64,000 bases of DNA, taken from Phoronis australis (lineage: Eukaryota; Phoronida; Phoronidae). Positions 1-13,200 of this stretch are shown here, in pieces. Where the stretch lies: NCBI GenBank assembly GCA_002633005.1, contig NMRA01000049.1, positions 573,189 to 637,188 of the forward strand, given 5' to 3'. The position numbers and the translations under genes were made by a program. Positions within the stretch are counted from its first letter, which is position 1. Each line of letters opens with the position of its first letter. A model generated the notes under the pieces. It searched no databases and was not told the origin of the DNA. It worked only from the letters and a program-made list of their open reading frames with translations.

Positions 1-30
1 ACAGAAACTAAATACTACACTCACGGTATC

Positions 31-98
31 GGACGATATGCTGTGTTGGACGATATGCTGTGTTGGACGATATGCTGTATCGGACTATATGCTGTAAC
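31..98 (+). repeat. 17-bp tandem repeat
   Basis: ggacgatatgctgtgtt and variants start at 31, 48, 65 and 82, giving four units. The last units are degenerate. Confidence 0.85.
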
Positions 99-1673
99 AG
101 ACCCTACATTATACCTAAAATTACGCTGTATCGGATGCTGTGCTGTATCCTATACTCCTGCCCATTCAATAACATGAAAGACTTCAGTGAAATTGAGCAT
201 CAGTGACATCTTTACTAAAAATTTTCAAAAAAATCTTTTACGGTATTCTCACACCCAAAATAATTTACCAACATCAATATTTTACCGTTCTGTTAATTCG
301 TACATGGTCTCATAAGGTCAAGAACACGAAGTAGCTTACGGGGAGACCAAGAAAACGGCATAAAAATGCAAAATCTTGTTTCATGATCATGCATGCCAAA
401 ATTGCCCTTTCACGGGTCAAAAACCATGCTAATTTGGAGAATCAGTTCTGCGCAGAAGTTTTGTCTCAGGATAGTGATAATCCTAGTAATCCATATGTCT
501 TTGGGGATTTGAAATCCTGCTCTGCATCTCCTGGTCCTTACATGAACATGCCTTAACTCTTAATTGAATTTAGGATTGACAATTCTATTCAATTCGTACA
601 GTAGTTGCTGCGAATTGTTTAACTTTCTGTTCGTTTTTGCATGGGCCTTATGAGATTTCCAGCCATTCTGCTTATTTAACACATCCCCACCTCATGAAAT
701 AACTAATTATTTAATTTTATGCTTAATTTTGGAGTGATTACTGTATGAGCTTATTCACCTTTGTAACTTTAAATTCATTTAAAAATTACATTTCTTTTAA
801 GTCAACAACGACACATTTTTAGTTAACACTTTTCTTAATGCTGATTACAATTTTCACATCGGTCATTTTCAAAATAACGATTCATTTGCCTACTTGGTTT
901 GGTGCTTGCTTGGTGCGACTGCATCCTAACCTCCAGTTTTAGAGAGTGCTGTTTGCTGGTTTGTAGGTTTCGGCGCGTCTCATAAGGAGACCGAGGGTGT
1001 GGCTCTGCTTGGTGTCAAGAAAAGATCAGGTTTAATTCTCACTTAACTCGCACATTGTGCATAGTTAACTCCCCTGTCTGTGTGGTGCTGTGCATGTGGT
1101 GATTCATAACGACGTCGTTCATTTTAATGTCACGTGTCGCTTGTAGAAGTACTAACAACTTCGTAAAGAAAAAAATGATACCTGGCTGTTTGACGCAAAC
1201 TATCATTGGATATCTTCGTAGTGAACATACTGAGTTTGTTTATGGAGTTGGTACTTCTACTCGAAGTTGTATGATTGTTCTTTTGATTCTTTAAAGATTT
1301 CCTCCTGTCTTATTTCATACGCGGTATTGCATATCTAATGTAGTTTTGACTAAATGTTTTTTATTTTCATTTCTAGATTGTAATTTTAATTGAAACTATG
1401 AAAAAAGAGATTGCTGCATATGTCTGTTACAAGTTTGGCCCTTCGTGATTTTGAATGAAATGATGTTAGCTTAGAACTGTGTTTGAGTTTACCTGTGGAT
1501 AAACTGACTTCAACAAAAAAATCTCTGAGCTTGAGTAATCTCACTGTTGTTCAATGCTTTTTGACATCTTAAAAATTGGAGGAGCAGTTTGCATGGCTTT
1601 CGGTTATAACACTTAAAATTTAACAATCAAATCCTTCTCCACTATGGTTTTAGTTCAGCCTGTATCACTCATA

Positions 1674-1897
1674 GTAAAATCTTTCTAATTTTGGACAAAA
1701 TATGACGAACAAGTGAAAATTTATTTTCTATCTTTTCATATATGGTGCTTTACCATGTTCAAGTTGTGTACTGTAGCTAGCAACAGAAAATATTTTGAAC
1801 TGTTGTGGTTATTCACAATAATGTTAGAAACCCTTTGAAATTTTTAAAAAGTGCAATGTTGGCAATAATTTTTGTCCGAAATTGGTGAGATTTTAAC
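1674..1897. mobile_element. MITE-like element, GTAAAATCTC family, copy 1
   Basis: Left end gtaaaatctttctaattttg and right end caaattgg-type (attggtgagattttaac) are inverted repeats around about 200 noncoding bases. The same ends recur at 3442-3647 and 28746-28954. Confidence 0.55.
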
Positions 1898-3441
1898 GTA
1901 TTTCTACAACAGCTTCAAATTTCAGGTGGTGGAAATGATTCCATGGCCACGCCTCTAAATTCCAATTGCGATTCATAATCCTGCACAAGAAATCATCCGT
2001 ACTCCGTGACCAAACTTCATATACAGGGACCAGAATCCTCTCTTGGACACTTTTGGCCGTGGAATTGTTTCCATGCCCTGTTCCTTGGTTCATTACTGAA
2101 TGTTAGTTGACAGAAGACCTGCTTGCAATATCTGCATACTTCATGTCAGTTGGGAGTTTTATTTTTCTCACGTGCTTCTGGTTTGCTTAGCTTGTACTGC
2201 AGTTTTTTTCTGAACAAACAAAACGAAAATTTGGAACCTAACGTTGTTGTCTGCACCTACATTTTCAATACTTTAGGACTATAAGTCAGTCATATCGTTT
2301 TGGCACAACTCGTCTGTTATTTAGTTGTAAAGTGTCTTCAATGTAAGTTTTGCTATCATCCTTATTTTAAGTTTGCGGTAGTTCTTCATCGTTGACCAGA
2401 TTTAATTTTAATGTCGGCTTAGTGCAAGAACCTCACAAGAGCTGTTCACTTTTATGCTCAAATTTTACCTCGAAAAACACTGTTAGTGAGCACACCTGTA
2501 CGGTTTGTGATGATGAAAGACTCGCTATACTGTAAGTGGAAATGACAACTTGGCGTTCCAACTCCACAAACCTAGTTCCATTAATTAAGTTAAAACTGCA
2601 TTTCACCCCGTTTTGCTGGCTCAAAACGAAAATCGAAATAGGCCTTTTATTCTCCTATAATCAGTCCTATATTATTCCTTACAGTGTTAGAACAACATTT
2701 TTGCTACCAAATCAAGTCACAGGCAATGGGTACATGCACCATTTTCAAATTTCCAATTTTTCGCTATTCTACCATTGTTGGAACTTCATATCATTTATTA
2801 TCAAAACACGTTTCCAATACTTCTTATTTAAAAGAATTACGCCTGTGCAATGTTTTCGGATCGCCATCAAACTGTGACAACTTTTATGTCCACTAACTGC
2901 CAGTCTCAAAGGTTCAACAAACTTCACAGTTTACAATATTGATACTTCCTCCAACGATGTCAATGAGTTGGTAGGAAAGGGCCTTATATCTATAATATTA
3001 TTTGCTTTTTGATTTCCTTGTTTTTTTCACTGTGCTTTCCAAATTTTTTACTTGCTTTAGGAGTTCTGGCTGTCTCGTTCAAGATCCTTTCAAAATGGAT
3101 CACTCGATATACACTAGGTGGCGTTAATGATTAAGGTCTGTCTGACATCTGAACAGATTTAGAGTAAGAAGCAGTTAATCAGTACAGAGGCAGTTGTGCG
3201 ATAAGGGTCCATAATTTCATTTGCATTACCTAGTGCATTTCGAGTTCCACAGTCTTGCATAAGCTGCTTTTGACTTTTGACATCTTTACTATAGTGAGTG
3301 AAAGACCTGCATTTGTCTTCTGGTGGTTTTGTCTGTAAAACATCCAATGTTACAAAATTGGTCTGTTTTGCTTGTTTAGTCTAGGATGTTGTGTTGTGGT
3401 GAAAATGCAAGTTTTTCCATGTTCGTGTGATCTGAAAGTAC

Positions 3442-3647
3442 GGTAAATTCTCGCCAGTTTACGAAGTTTTGTTTAATCACTATGTCCTTGAAAACTATGC
3501 AAAACCAATGATTTTCTATGTTTAAGTTCTGTTACCATAGCTACCATCAGATAATTCTTTTAAAAATGTTTCCATTAGTAATAGTGTTGAAATTTAAAAA
3601 GGCAGTTTTTGGCAAATACTTTTGTCTGAAATTTGTGAGATTTTACC
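3442..3647. mobile_element. MITE-like element, GTAAAATCTC family, copy 2
   Basis: Left end ggtaaattctcgccagttt, right end aaatttgtgagattttacc. Internal sequence is noncoding and AT-rich. Confidence 0.6.
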
Positions 3648-3900
3648 GTACAAGAATTATTTATTAAGTGAGTGACTAGACATAAAAATCTGAAAGTGGT
3701 TTCAAGTCATGCAGTTGTCAGGTGTTAGCAATCTATTCTGTGTTTTGAGTACTCTAAAAATGCATTGCTCACGTTGTTAAAACCATCCTTTGGAAGCTTT
3801 GTGGGTAAAGGTATTGAATCCATGGTAATTTGTGATTTTGATCGCTCATCTTTAAAGTGTGTCAATTAATAATTTCATTTATACTAAATCATGCTTGCTA

Positions 3901-4077
3901 CAATTGACCTATCGCAATCTTCACCCCCTTGCGAAATGTCGACAAACAATAAGTTTTACCTGGCAACGTCATGTTTGTCAGGTAAAATGGTGGCTTGAAA
4001 TTGAAGATGTGTCAAGAATGCTGCGTTCTGATTGGTCAGTTAAGCAGTCACTCAAAATTCTGGTGATAGGTCAATTG
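3901..4077. mobile_element. MITE with CAATTGACCTATC ends
   Basis: Terminal inverted repeats caattgacctatc (3901) and gataggtcaattg (to 4077). The interior has a hairpin (gttttacctggcaac / gtttgtcaggtaaaat). A 5'-truncated copy is at 4657-4793, from the assembly duplicate, and a related copy is at 35959-36110. Confidence 0.7.
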
Positions 4078-4203
4078 GTTTCTACTATCACTGTTTTTAG
4101 CAAGTGCATATGTTTTGGCTTATACTTTTCATTTACATCCCATCCTAATATATGCCTCTCTCAGTCAGTTGCCATGACAACTACAAGAATCCTTTCATTT
4201 CAG

Positions 4204-4250
4204 CAGACATGGCAACCGTGGAGCTTGATACTGGAGTTAATTCAGAAGAG
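4204..4250 (+). CDS. ANO: Anoctamin candidate first coding exon
   Basis: A good 3' splice site (tttcatttcag) precedes a short 5' UTR and ATG at 4209. The ATG has G at -3 and G at +4, a favourable start context. It encodes [14 protein letters not shown] and ends in phase 0 before a weak GTTTGT donor. Phase 0 matches both the microexon at 7316 and the exon at 8845. The acceptor implies a noncoding exon further upstream, which I could not locate. The peptide has no recognisable domain, so assignment rests on splice signals and phase. The copy at 4920-4966 is identical in sequence and is probably an assembly duplicate. Confidence 0.5.
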
Positions 4251-7200
4251 GTTTGTGTTGTTTTCTTACATTGTTCAGATCACTTGACATTCAATATTAT
4301 TTCTATGTTTTATGGACGTGTTTGGAATGCTGCTTTTACTTTTGATTTGACGGACAAGCTTGTGCATAATTAACAGGTAACCTTCATGAGTATGTTAGAA
4401 TATTTAGTGCCTGTGATTAATCCCTATGTTAGAATATTTAGTGCCTGTGATTAATGCCTATGGTTTACACTTAAGACAAAACTTGTTGAATACACAACAA
4501 TGTTCACGGTGAATAATTTTCAACGATATTTTCTTGAGCCCTCTGTATCTTTGATGGCCCTTCACAGCGCCACAATGAAGCAGACGTCCAAGAGACCTGA
4601 GAAAAGTAATGATTAAAATGACAGCTATATTGCCAGAAGCGTGTTCAATAGAGTGNGACAAACAATAAGTTTTACCTGGCAACGTCATGTTTGTCAGGTA
4701 AAATGGTGGCTTGAAATTGAAGATGTGTCAAGAATGCTGCGTTCTGATTGGTCAGTTAAGCAGTCACTCAAAATTCTGGTGATAGGTCAATTGGTTTCTA
4801 CTATCATTGTTTTTAGCAAGTGCATTTGTTTTGGCTTATACTTTTCATTTACATCCCATCCTAATATATGCCTCTCTCAGTCAGTTGCCATGACAACTAC
4901 AAGAATCCTTTCATTTCAGCAGACATGGCAACCGTGGAGCTTGATACTGGAGTTAATTCAGAAGAGGTTTGTGTTGTTTTCTTACATTGTTCAGATCACT
5001 TGACATTCAATATTATTTCTATGTTTTATGGACGTGTTTGGAATGCTGCTTTTACTTTTGATTTGACGGACAAGCTTGTGCATAATTAGCAGGTAACCTT
5101 CATGAGTATGTTAGAATATTTAGTGCCTGTGATTAATACCTATGTTAGAATATTTAGTGCCTGTGATTAATGCCTATGGTTTACACTTAAGACAAAACTT
5201 GTTGAATGCACAACAATGTTCATGGTGAATAATTTTCAACGATATTTTCTTGAGCCCTCTGTATCTTTGACGGCCCTTCACAGCGCCACAATGAAGCAGA
5301 CGTCCAAGAGACCTGAGAAAACTGATTAAAATGACGGCTATATTGCCAGAAGCGTGTTCAATAGAGTGAGCGCCCGCGAGCGATTTGAGCGCCCTCGTCC
5401 TGAACAGCTGTGTTTACGTTAGTGCTCGCGAGCTCTCGCGAACAACCTCGAGAGCATGTTCGCTTAGATTTCCAAGATGGAGTCCTGTGAAGGCTTCACG
5501 TCTGCAACATATGAACCCATTATGGTTCTGCAACACGAAAACTAACCTCGAAAGTTGACCGACTCGTCTGAAACTGCGACTTAAATTGCGGGTCGCTGTA
5601 GCGAGGAACAGTTTCCTCGACGTAATTTTCGCTTCTTGTCGTTCCAAAGCCTTCACGGTTGTTGTCTTGGGCTGCCGATATTAATATTGACAAAGATTAA
5701 TCATATTTATCGCTCAGTACGCCATAGGAAGGACTGTTAGTGTTAAGCTCATCGGCTAAGACGTTCAACACAATCTGCTTCAGAGTCGCCATACTGGATC
5801 GCACAGTGAGTGCTCACAGCTGTTCAGGAGCTGATCCTTGTGTTCGCGAGTACACGCTAGCGGGCGCTCACTCTGTTGAACACACTTCAGGCTATTCTTG
5901 TCTCATCATAAAGCGAAAATATGCTTTATAAAAAGCTAAAAATGAAGCGTGCATGCATTTAATTTTGCTGGAGCATTAAGTTCAACTGTGTGAACTCTGT
6001 AAGAGCTCGTTCATATGCCAGCCATTTATACTTTGTTCATTTTATAATGTTGCTCTAGTTCATGTACGTACTTATTGCCTTTACTTACACCACAGCAATT
6101 TATAAAGGTAGGCATGACTTCTGTTAGGATAGACTGGTGTTGGAATTTCATCTTTTGAGATTTGAACATAAGATTTGCTGTAGCTAAATTGTGTTGTTAG
6201 ATTTCACTGCATAACAAGAGGCTGCAACTGAACACGGACTAAGTATCCCATGGGCTGTGTTTCTTATTGTGCCATCCAGCTGACAGTGGACTGAATAAAA
6301 AATCCAAAAATTTACCCGTGAGCAAAATTTTCCAAAAAGTACTCACTAGTATGTTAAAATTCAGCAAAATTTTGTTTCGGAAATTTTTAGCTGACATATG
6401 AAAAAAATTACGGCAAAACATTTTTGTGCAATTTCTTGGCCATCTTCAAAAAAAAGTAGACCAGAATCAACTATGTTTTCCTGCCTTATCCCTGTTAATT
6501 CTCACAAATTAGTTTATAGTCATGCAGCTAGGTGTCGCCATGAGGCCCCTGTACCATGTGATCTGAAGTGCTAGGTGAAAACTCATCCTTTGGTACTAAC
6601 ATTTTCTGTGTAGTATTTGTGCTTTATATGTATGTGCTCAGCTGACAATGCTCTTAACAGTGGAAGGTCTTAACATTTGATGATGTTCATTTTTTAAAAT
6701 TTCCATTGGTTTAAAATATTGTTCAAGGCCTTTATTTAGAGCGTGTCCAGGTTGTTCAAATGGACATCACGACTTAAATTCAAGTTGATACACCCTTGTT
6801 AGGACGCTCTGTTCAGCATGTTGATACAAGCCAACATGGTTGTCTCTTGTAACTCGTTAACAACAGTTCTGGGAGCTCATTTGCCTATCCAAGATAGAAA
6901 CATTGGTTTAAAAGTGATGTAAGATACAAAATATTTTGATTGCAAAACCATGTCTCCACAGAATACGACACTGTTCAACAATTTAACCCAGGGTCAGGAA
7001 AACAAGGTCGCGCGTTATTGTTTATGGAAGGCGTAAGAAACTGGGAAACTTATTTTGGAACCCCTATTTTAGAATTCTGGATAAATCTCTGGTTTCATGC
7101 TCATTTAAATCTGGATTTTTGATCATGTCTTTGCGCCTTTTTGTTATACAAAAACATGCCAAATACCATCAGTGTTCCATGCGAACCATGCAAAACACTC

Positions 7201-10200
7201 GCTTGTTTTGATTCTGGGACTTTTTATAATGTGAACACTACTGTTGCTTGTTTGTGTGCTAACTGTACGTTTAACTAAACCACCACCTTACTGACTCTTT
7301 TCTGTTTTAACCAAGAACACGTCAAAGGTAAGTGCCCATATTTATGTCTATTGTACACAGCTTTTGTGTTTTTAATAAATGAATAAAAAATTCCCGCCCA
7401 TATCTCCTTCAATGTCGTCTGTGTTGCCCCTCGTAAAATCACGGTACTACAGCAATGGGAAAAATCATGTCTAGATGGCTAGCGTTGTTGCGTGATGTAG
7501 CTTGAATGTTATCACCTGGAAAAGTAATATTGTATTGGCCGTTGGGTGTTTGCATTTTTATCTGGGAGCTTATTTTGCAGTGTGTTGGCTAAAAGACCTT
7601 TCTTGCTATGTATTCAACAGCAACTCTTCAAATTGTTCAGTTGTTCTCAGAGCCCAGCAATACTTACTGTCTTTTGCTTGTTCTTGTTCTAAGTTATGAT
7701 TTCCACCTGTCATCATTACTCAACTTGCAACTTGTTATAAGGTTTAAGAAAAGCTGATACCGGGTAATGGCTAGAAAGTCAAAATTTGTGATTTAAATAA
7801 AGAATACCGAGTTAGTTTCAAGTTAAGCAAATTGAAACGGTCTCAAAGTTTCAGTTTTCTACTAGACAGATCTCTAGGGGGTGACCCATTTCTGCTGGGT
7901 TTTATTTTGCATCTTATTCCCTGACAGGTTATATGTCAGAACAACTGTTTCGCTGTTGGTTTTGACCGACTCGGGCAGTAAAATATTTTTTTGTAGAGTA
8001 TCAGCCTGGCCATTTTTCAAAAATCTGCTGACAAACATCTGTTGTTGAAGCATTGCATTCATCAGCTTTTATGCTTGCTATCGTTGGGTACCAGTAGCCA
8101 GTACACATGTACTCTATAACTTGACAAAGATTCTTTACGCTGATGCTTATATCAACACTTGTGTTGCTGGATAGTCAGGCATTGGACCTTTTAACCAGTT
8201 CTCGTCTGCCTGTCGGGTTATAAGCAAGGCATGTAGTTTCTGAATTCTGTTAATTTTGGCTGCTGATGTTAGAACTTTCATTGTGTACATAATGAACATT
8301 ACCAGTCAACAGGGCCTGTCCAGTGAGCTTTTGTGGGTGAGGATCTAGTTTTGCTTCTTCTTGGTGGTGGTTGGGGGTACACAATGATGGAAAACAAGTG
8401 CTCAGTTCATGACTAAGCACATTGCTAGAAATTATTTGTTTAACTGTATATTGTTTTCTGGAGAAGACTATTCATTGTGTATTTAGCCATGATTGTAAGC
8501 ATATAGAATTTGTCTTGTATATTTTTCAGTCTGCAGTTATTATACACGTTGGAACAACATAAATGTTTGCTTGGAGTCAAACTTGGTTTTTTTGTTTGTT
8601 TGTACGCTACAGGTCACATGTGGTGTTTGATCGATTTCAAATCAACACACACCGTGTTTCATTTTCCTGCCAAATGACATGCAACATGCTATGTCGTGTC
8701 GTGTCGTGTGATTGCAGACTACAGATCAAAGTGTCCATTGTTACATTAGTCACCAAAAAGATTTTGCACATGTATGCTAAAGTAGGAAATTACAGCACTG
8801 AAATGTCACGGAAAAACCTCATTGAGGATGGTGCTATATTTCAGTCTCAAAAGCAGACAATGTATTTCCGCGATAATAAAAGGCGCATAGACTATGTGCT
8901 GGCCTACCAAGAGGATGATGGAAAACAGGAGAGTGCACGGAAAGAGAAGCGTAGAGAGTTTGAGAAAAACTTGAGACAAGAAGGGCTGGATCTGGAATAT
9001 GAAGACAAAGCAGTGAGTTGATTGGTTGATTGGTCGGCATTCACCTTTTAATAGACAGACGAATGCTGGTTAGAGTACTTCCCAGTGCTTTGAGAAACGT
9101 TTCGGAAGTTTCGAGCGCGACAAGTCTTCGTACAAAGCTGTATAAATATAAAGCTTTGGGTCTATCTGGGTAAATCTGGCTCAAAGTCAATGCCATTAGT
9201 AAATTATCTTGGTTACTAACATAAAAAGAATGCTTTTTGTCCATTATTCTGTGGTTTAAATTTGTGGAACGCAGGAATTTCGTGCGTAGTTTTGAGTGTT
9301 TCATTATATCAAAAAAACTGCAGTTCTAAGCATATTTTGCATAGAGCTTAATTTTGGCGAAGATGTCACCATCTCCTTAAAGATGTCGTTTTACCAAACC
9401 AAAAATACGTGAAGTTGCACGTGGATGAGTCATGAACGTACAGTTTTGAAGTTGATGTGTGGCTTTTCCTTCTTGCAAAAGCGAGAGAGTGACGTATTAA
9501 ATGGCGTTCATCTGATTGAGTTTTTTAGCGGAAATGCTTAGTGCCATTTGAATGTCCAAGTTGCAAAAGTTGAAGCACAGTTGGGCGTGCTAGATTTTGT
9601 TGCAAGTTTCATTACGAGGAGATCACAAATCGAGTTTGAGTGATCATTTGCTTAAACTGCCAATTTTGTATCTACATCTGTTCCTATCTGTGACGTTCAG
9701 TGAACATAGCTAGTGTGCTGGCTAGAGCTAGACTTGTTGTCAATCTCCTCTCTTTACCAGCACGCTGTTGATTAGTTGCAGTGTCAAAAGTACGTAGTAC
9801 AAGTTTGGATTTCGTAAACTTGGTATTCCAGTTTTTAGTTTGAACTCGACATCCTGAAGTCACACGCTGCGTTCTCTCTAAATAAAGCAAAATATACTTA
9901 AACTCAGTGTGGGACTCAATTCACAGATAATGAGTTAAGGCACATTTTAAAACTTTTATGGATGTTTGTGGTTCTTTTTTTTCTAGCAATCTCAGGATGG
10001 TAAGACCACATTTGTGAAAATCCATGCGCCATGGAAGGTGTTGACCGTCTACGCCGAGCTGATGAAAATTAAGATGCCCATGAAGGTTTGTAGTCTGTGA
10101 GCACCACCTTTTGAGCGTGATAAAGTCCACCAGTGGTTGTTTGTTTGGGAAACTTTGGTAAGTGGGTAGGTGTTGTAGTATAACCTGGTGGCAGACAATA

Positions 10201-13200
10201 CTTATCTCAGAATTATTGAGCATCGTACTTCAAAAAGGTGATAACTGTTGTATTGGGTTCAGAACACGTTGTTTACTTGAGTGATTCTGATGTTTGGACG
10301 ATTTGAGACTTGGAAATTCCTATCCACGAGTCCTACTAACATGTTAGTAATCTCACCTCTTTCAATCCAAAATAGTCCCTAGAATAGATCTTTTTTGTTT
10401 TTAAAAGCTCCTAACGTTATGAATGCCTACAGTTCCTCAAAACAGTGTCTGATGATGTCTGTGGTTTGGAACTTGAAAAATGCAAAGCATTTATGTGATG
10501 CTGCTTATCTTTATGAAAACACTGAAACAAGAAAATTTCACTTGTCTGCCGTGCTATCTTCTAAATTTGTGAAACTTTACCTTCTTAATGTTTTGTGTTC
10601 TTAGATCAACGACGTTGATGAGGATGAAGACCAGTGTTGTCATGGTTGTAAAGCTACGTGTGCATCGTGTTTTGATCTGTCAGAGGAATACATACAGGAT
10701 GAACCGGACTACTTCACAGCGATTTTCAGTCGCCATCGTTTAGATCAGTCAGTATTTGAAGATCTCTGTCGAATTTTTACAATGTCGAGGGTCATGGGAC
10801 TGGAGCCTGTTTCAATTCACGTCCCGTGATTAAAAAACTGCGTCCGTGTTTTTGAAATTTGGTATTGAACACTTGTATCAAACGAAATTTGATCATGCTT
10901 TTGTTGCCGTTGTTTTGCTGGGGTTTTACCTCTTCGTTTTTACTATATTTTATTAAAAAAACATGGTCACATGATCCATTATACGACACGTGATCCATTC
11001 AATGACAAAGTCGTTTAGATTAAAAAATTCTACAGACTTTTTGAGTTAATTCTATTAGTTTTGCAAATATTTGGATGAATGCACAGACTTCTCAATATGG
11101 TCTGCATAGCCTCAAGATAATAGTCTGTTGGTGGCATAAGTTGCGTTACGTTTTCTTAAGGGTCTGATTAAAAAAACAAAGAAGCCTTGTCATTCTTAAG
11201 TCGACCAGTTTCTCTGCAAGTAGTTTGAGACTGAGGACACAAATAATGTTCGAACTTTATTGTAACGTTTTATGCATTTCACAGTTGAACGGTTTAAAGC
11301 TGAATTTCGCCCAGTTTAACTGGCTAAAATGAAAGACCAATTTGGTGTAATACGGTGCTCTCATAAAATCCGTAAACGGAATCCTTTCATGGTAAGGATT
11401 GTTATGGAATCCTTTTATGGTAAGGATTATTACGAGACCAAGTTTATGAAAGTAAAAGACCAAATTCGGGTTTCGTTTTTAAGCCATCTAAACTGGACAA
11501 AATGCAGCTTATCATGTGTCGCAAAATCTGACAGAAGTTCACACAATGGCTTCTATTGCTGTGTCGTTACGGGAAGTATACGATGAAGGATAGATGCTTC
11601 GCAGTTGTTATCACTGCATATCTTGCATGCGTTGTACACACAAATGTATATGTCGCACCTCATGCTCTATGACATCAATTCTTCGACTCAGCAAGTTCTT
11701 GTCTGCACCGAATTATAAGTGCTGCTTGTCAATGATGGGCTGCATAGTTATGTCACCAGTATCTTACCATTCAGTCTGCAGTTACGCTTTGAAGTCTCAA
11801 ATTTAGAGTGTTCTGTGGTAGGGATCTGTATACTCGGAATTCGACTCAAAATTTGATCACTTACTAGGCATGCTTTGAGGAACCTTACCAATTTGTACTC
11901 AAATAATGGGACATGGTTGCTTAATATGTTTTGAATCTTGTGTCTGAGTCAAGTTTGAGCCCTGGTCTTTATTCTAATTCTTTTATTGTGCTTTCACTCT
12001 GTGCCAATACATGCTCGTGCCTTTTGGTCCAGAAATTGGGTTGAGTTGAGAAGTTGAGGTCTGTCCTTACTTGCAACCATTTTTCAGTTCTTATGTTCAT
12101 TAGGTCACGTGATGTGGCCAACAGGTGGCGTGCAGACCAGGCTTGAAATAATTGTGATTATTTTGATGTTTTTATGAATTTATGAAAAAAACTGTTGTTG
12201 GAATGCAGTGACAATTGTGGCCTACTCACCCAAAAACTTCAATCCATCAAACTTGAGGGTGTAACACCTTTGCGTGTGATGGCCGTGTCTGTTTTGAAGA
12301 TTGAGATTTTTAGTCGAGTGTTCTCAGGAACTGAGGTGTTTCTTTGGACAATCAGCTTGTTGCCTGGTGTTGTCGAATGCATGTTGAACAGCTTAAGCAT
12401 GGCTTCTTGCCCTTTGTTCATCAGCCAAAGATGTACACATGCCTGTATCATATTGACTGGGTCACATTTGTTTGACCTCATCATCATAATTCTTGAGCAG
12501 CGAGGTTGATTCGGTATTTCAGGTGTCATTCTCATATTAACTTTTGAGAATTTCCGTCTTTGATCTTGTTACTCCCCACGTCTGTCGTCATCGTTCATCG
12601 GGGTTTGACCCCCCTTTCTTACCCAACCTACTGTGATATCGTTATAGGCGAAACATCACCCTACTTCAACTTTTTTGATTGAGTTTCTATTGAACGATAA
12701 AGTCATCAATCCTTCAACCCCTCCTCCGTCATCAACCAGATGACCTCCGACCTCCAGTGATGATGTCATGTGTGTATCGCTCCTTAGTTTCTCTGAAAGA
12801 ATTCTGTTCAGCTAATCAGTTATTCTAGTTTGAAAGAATCAATGCTCATTGGCAATAGGCTTGGCTTGAATGCAGTCTTGCTTATATTTAGGCAAAATTC
12901 CACGTCTTGGCTTGATGGGGATATGCTTAGAGGCAGTATTCTTGTGTGACATCGTAATCATAACGTCTTCTCTTATTTGCTTCTTCTTGGCATATGGCGA
13001 TTCTGTCCGGGGTAAACTACGTCATCGTCTGCTTTTCAGAGACATGTAAGACTCTGTTTTCTTTATTTTCATTTGCCTGTCCAGCTTCAAAACTCTATTT
13101 GAGTACAGGTACCCTGTCCAGTCTTCTTTTCATATGCGCTTGAATCCTCACCTCAGGTTGGAAGTGGAGGATGTGTCAAGTGTCAAACTCAATAAAGTCT

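Larger units (their letters stand above)
98..4203. other. 5' flank without recognised genes
   Basis: AT-rich sequence. I see two members of a short inverted-repeat family (1674-1897, 3442-3647) and no convincing exon. The anoctamin promoter and noncoding first exon probably lie here or further upstream, but nothing marks them clearly. Confidence 0.4.
3943..5371 (+). repeat. Direct duplication of about 715 bp around an N (assembly overlap)
   Basis: 3943-4655 and 4657-5371 are near-identical, differing by a few substitutions and a 4-base indel near 4607. The break is at the N at 4656. Sequence left of the N ends inside the element at 5349, and sequence right of it begins inside the element at 3901. 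This is what an unmerged overlap would produce. Confidence 0.85.
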
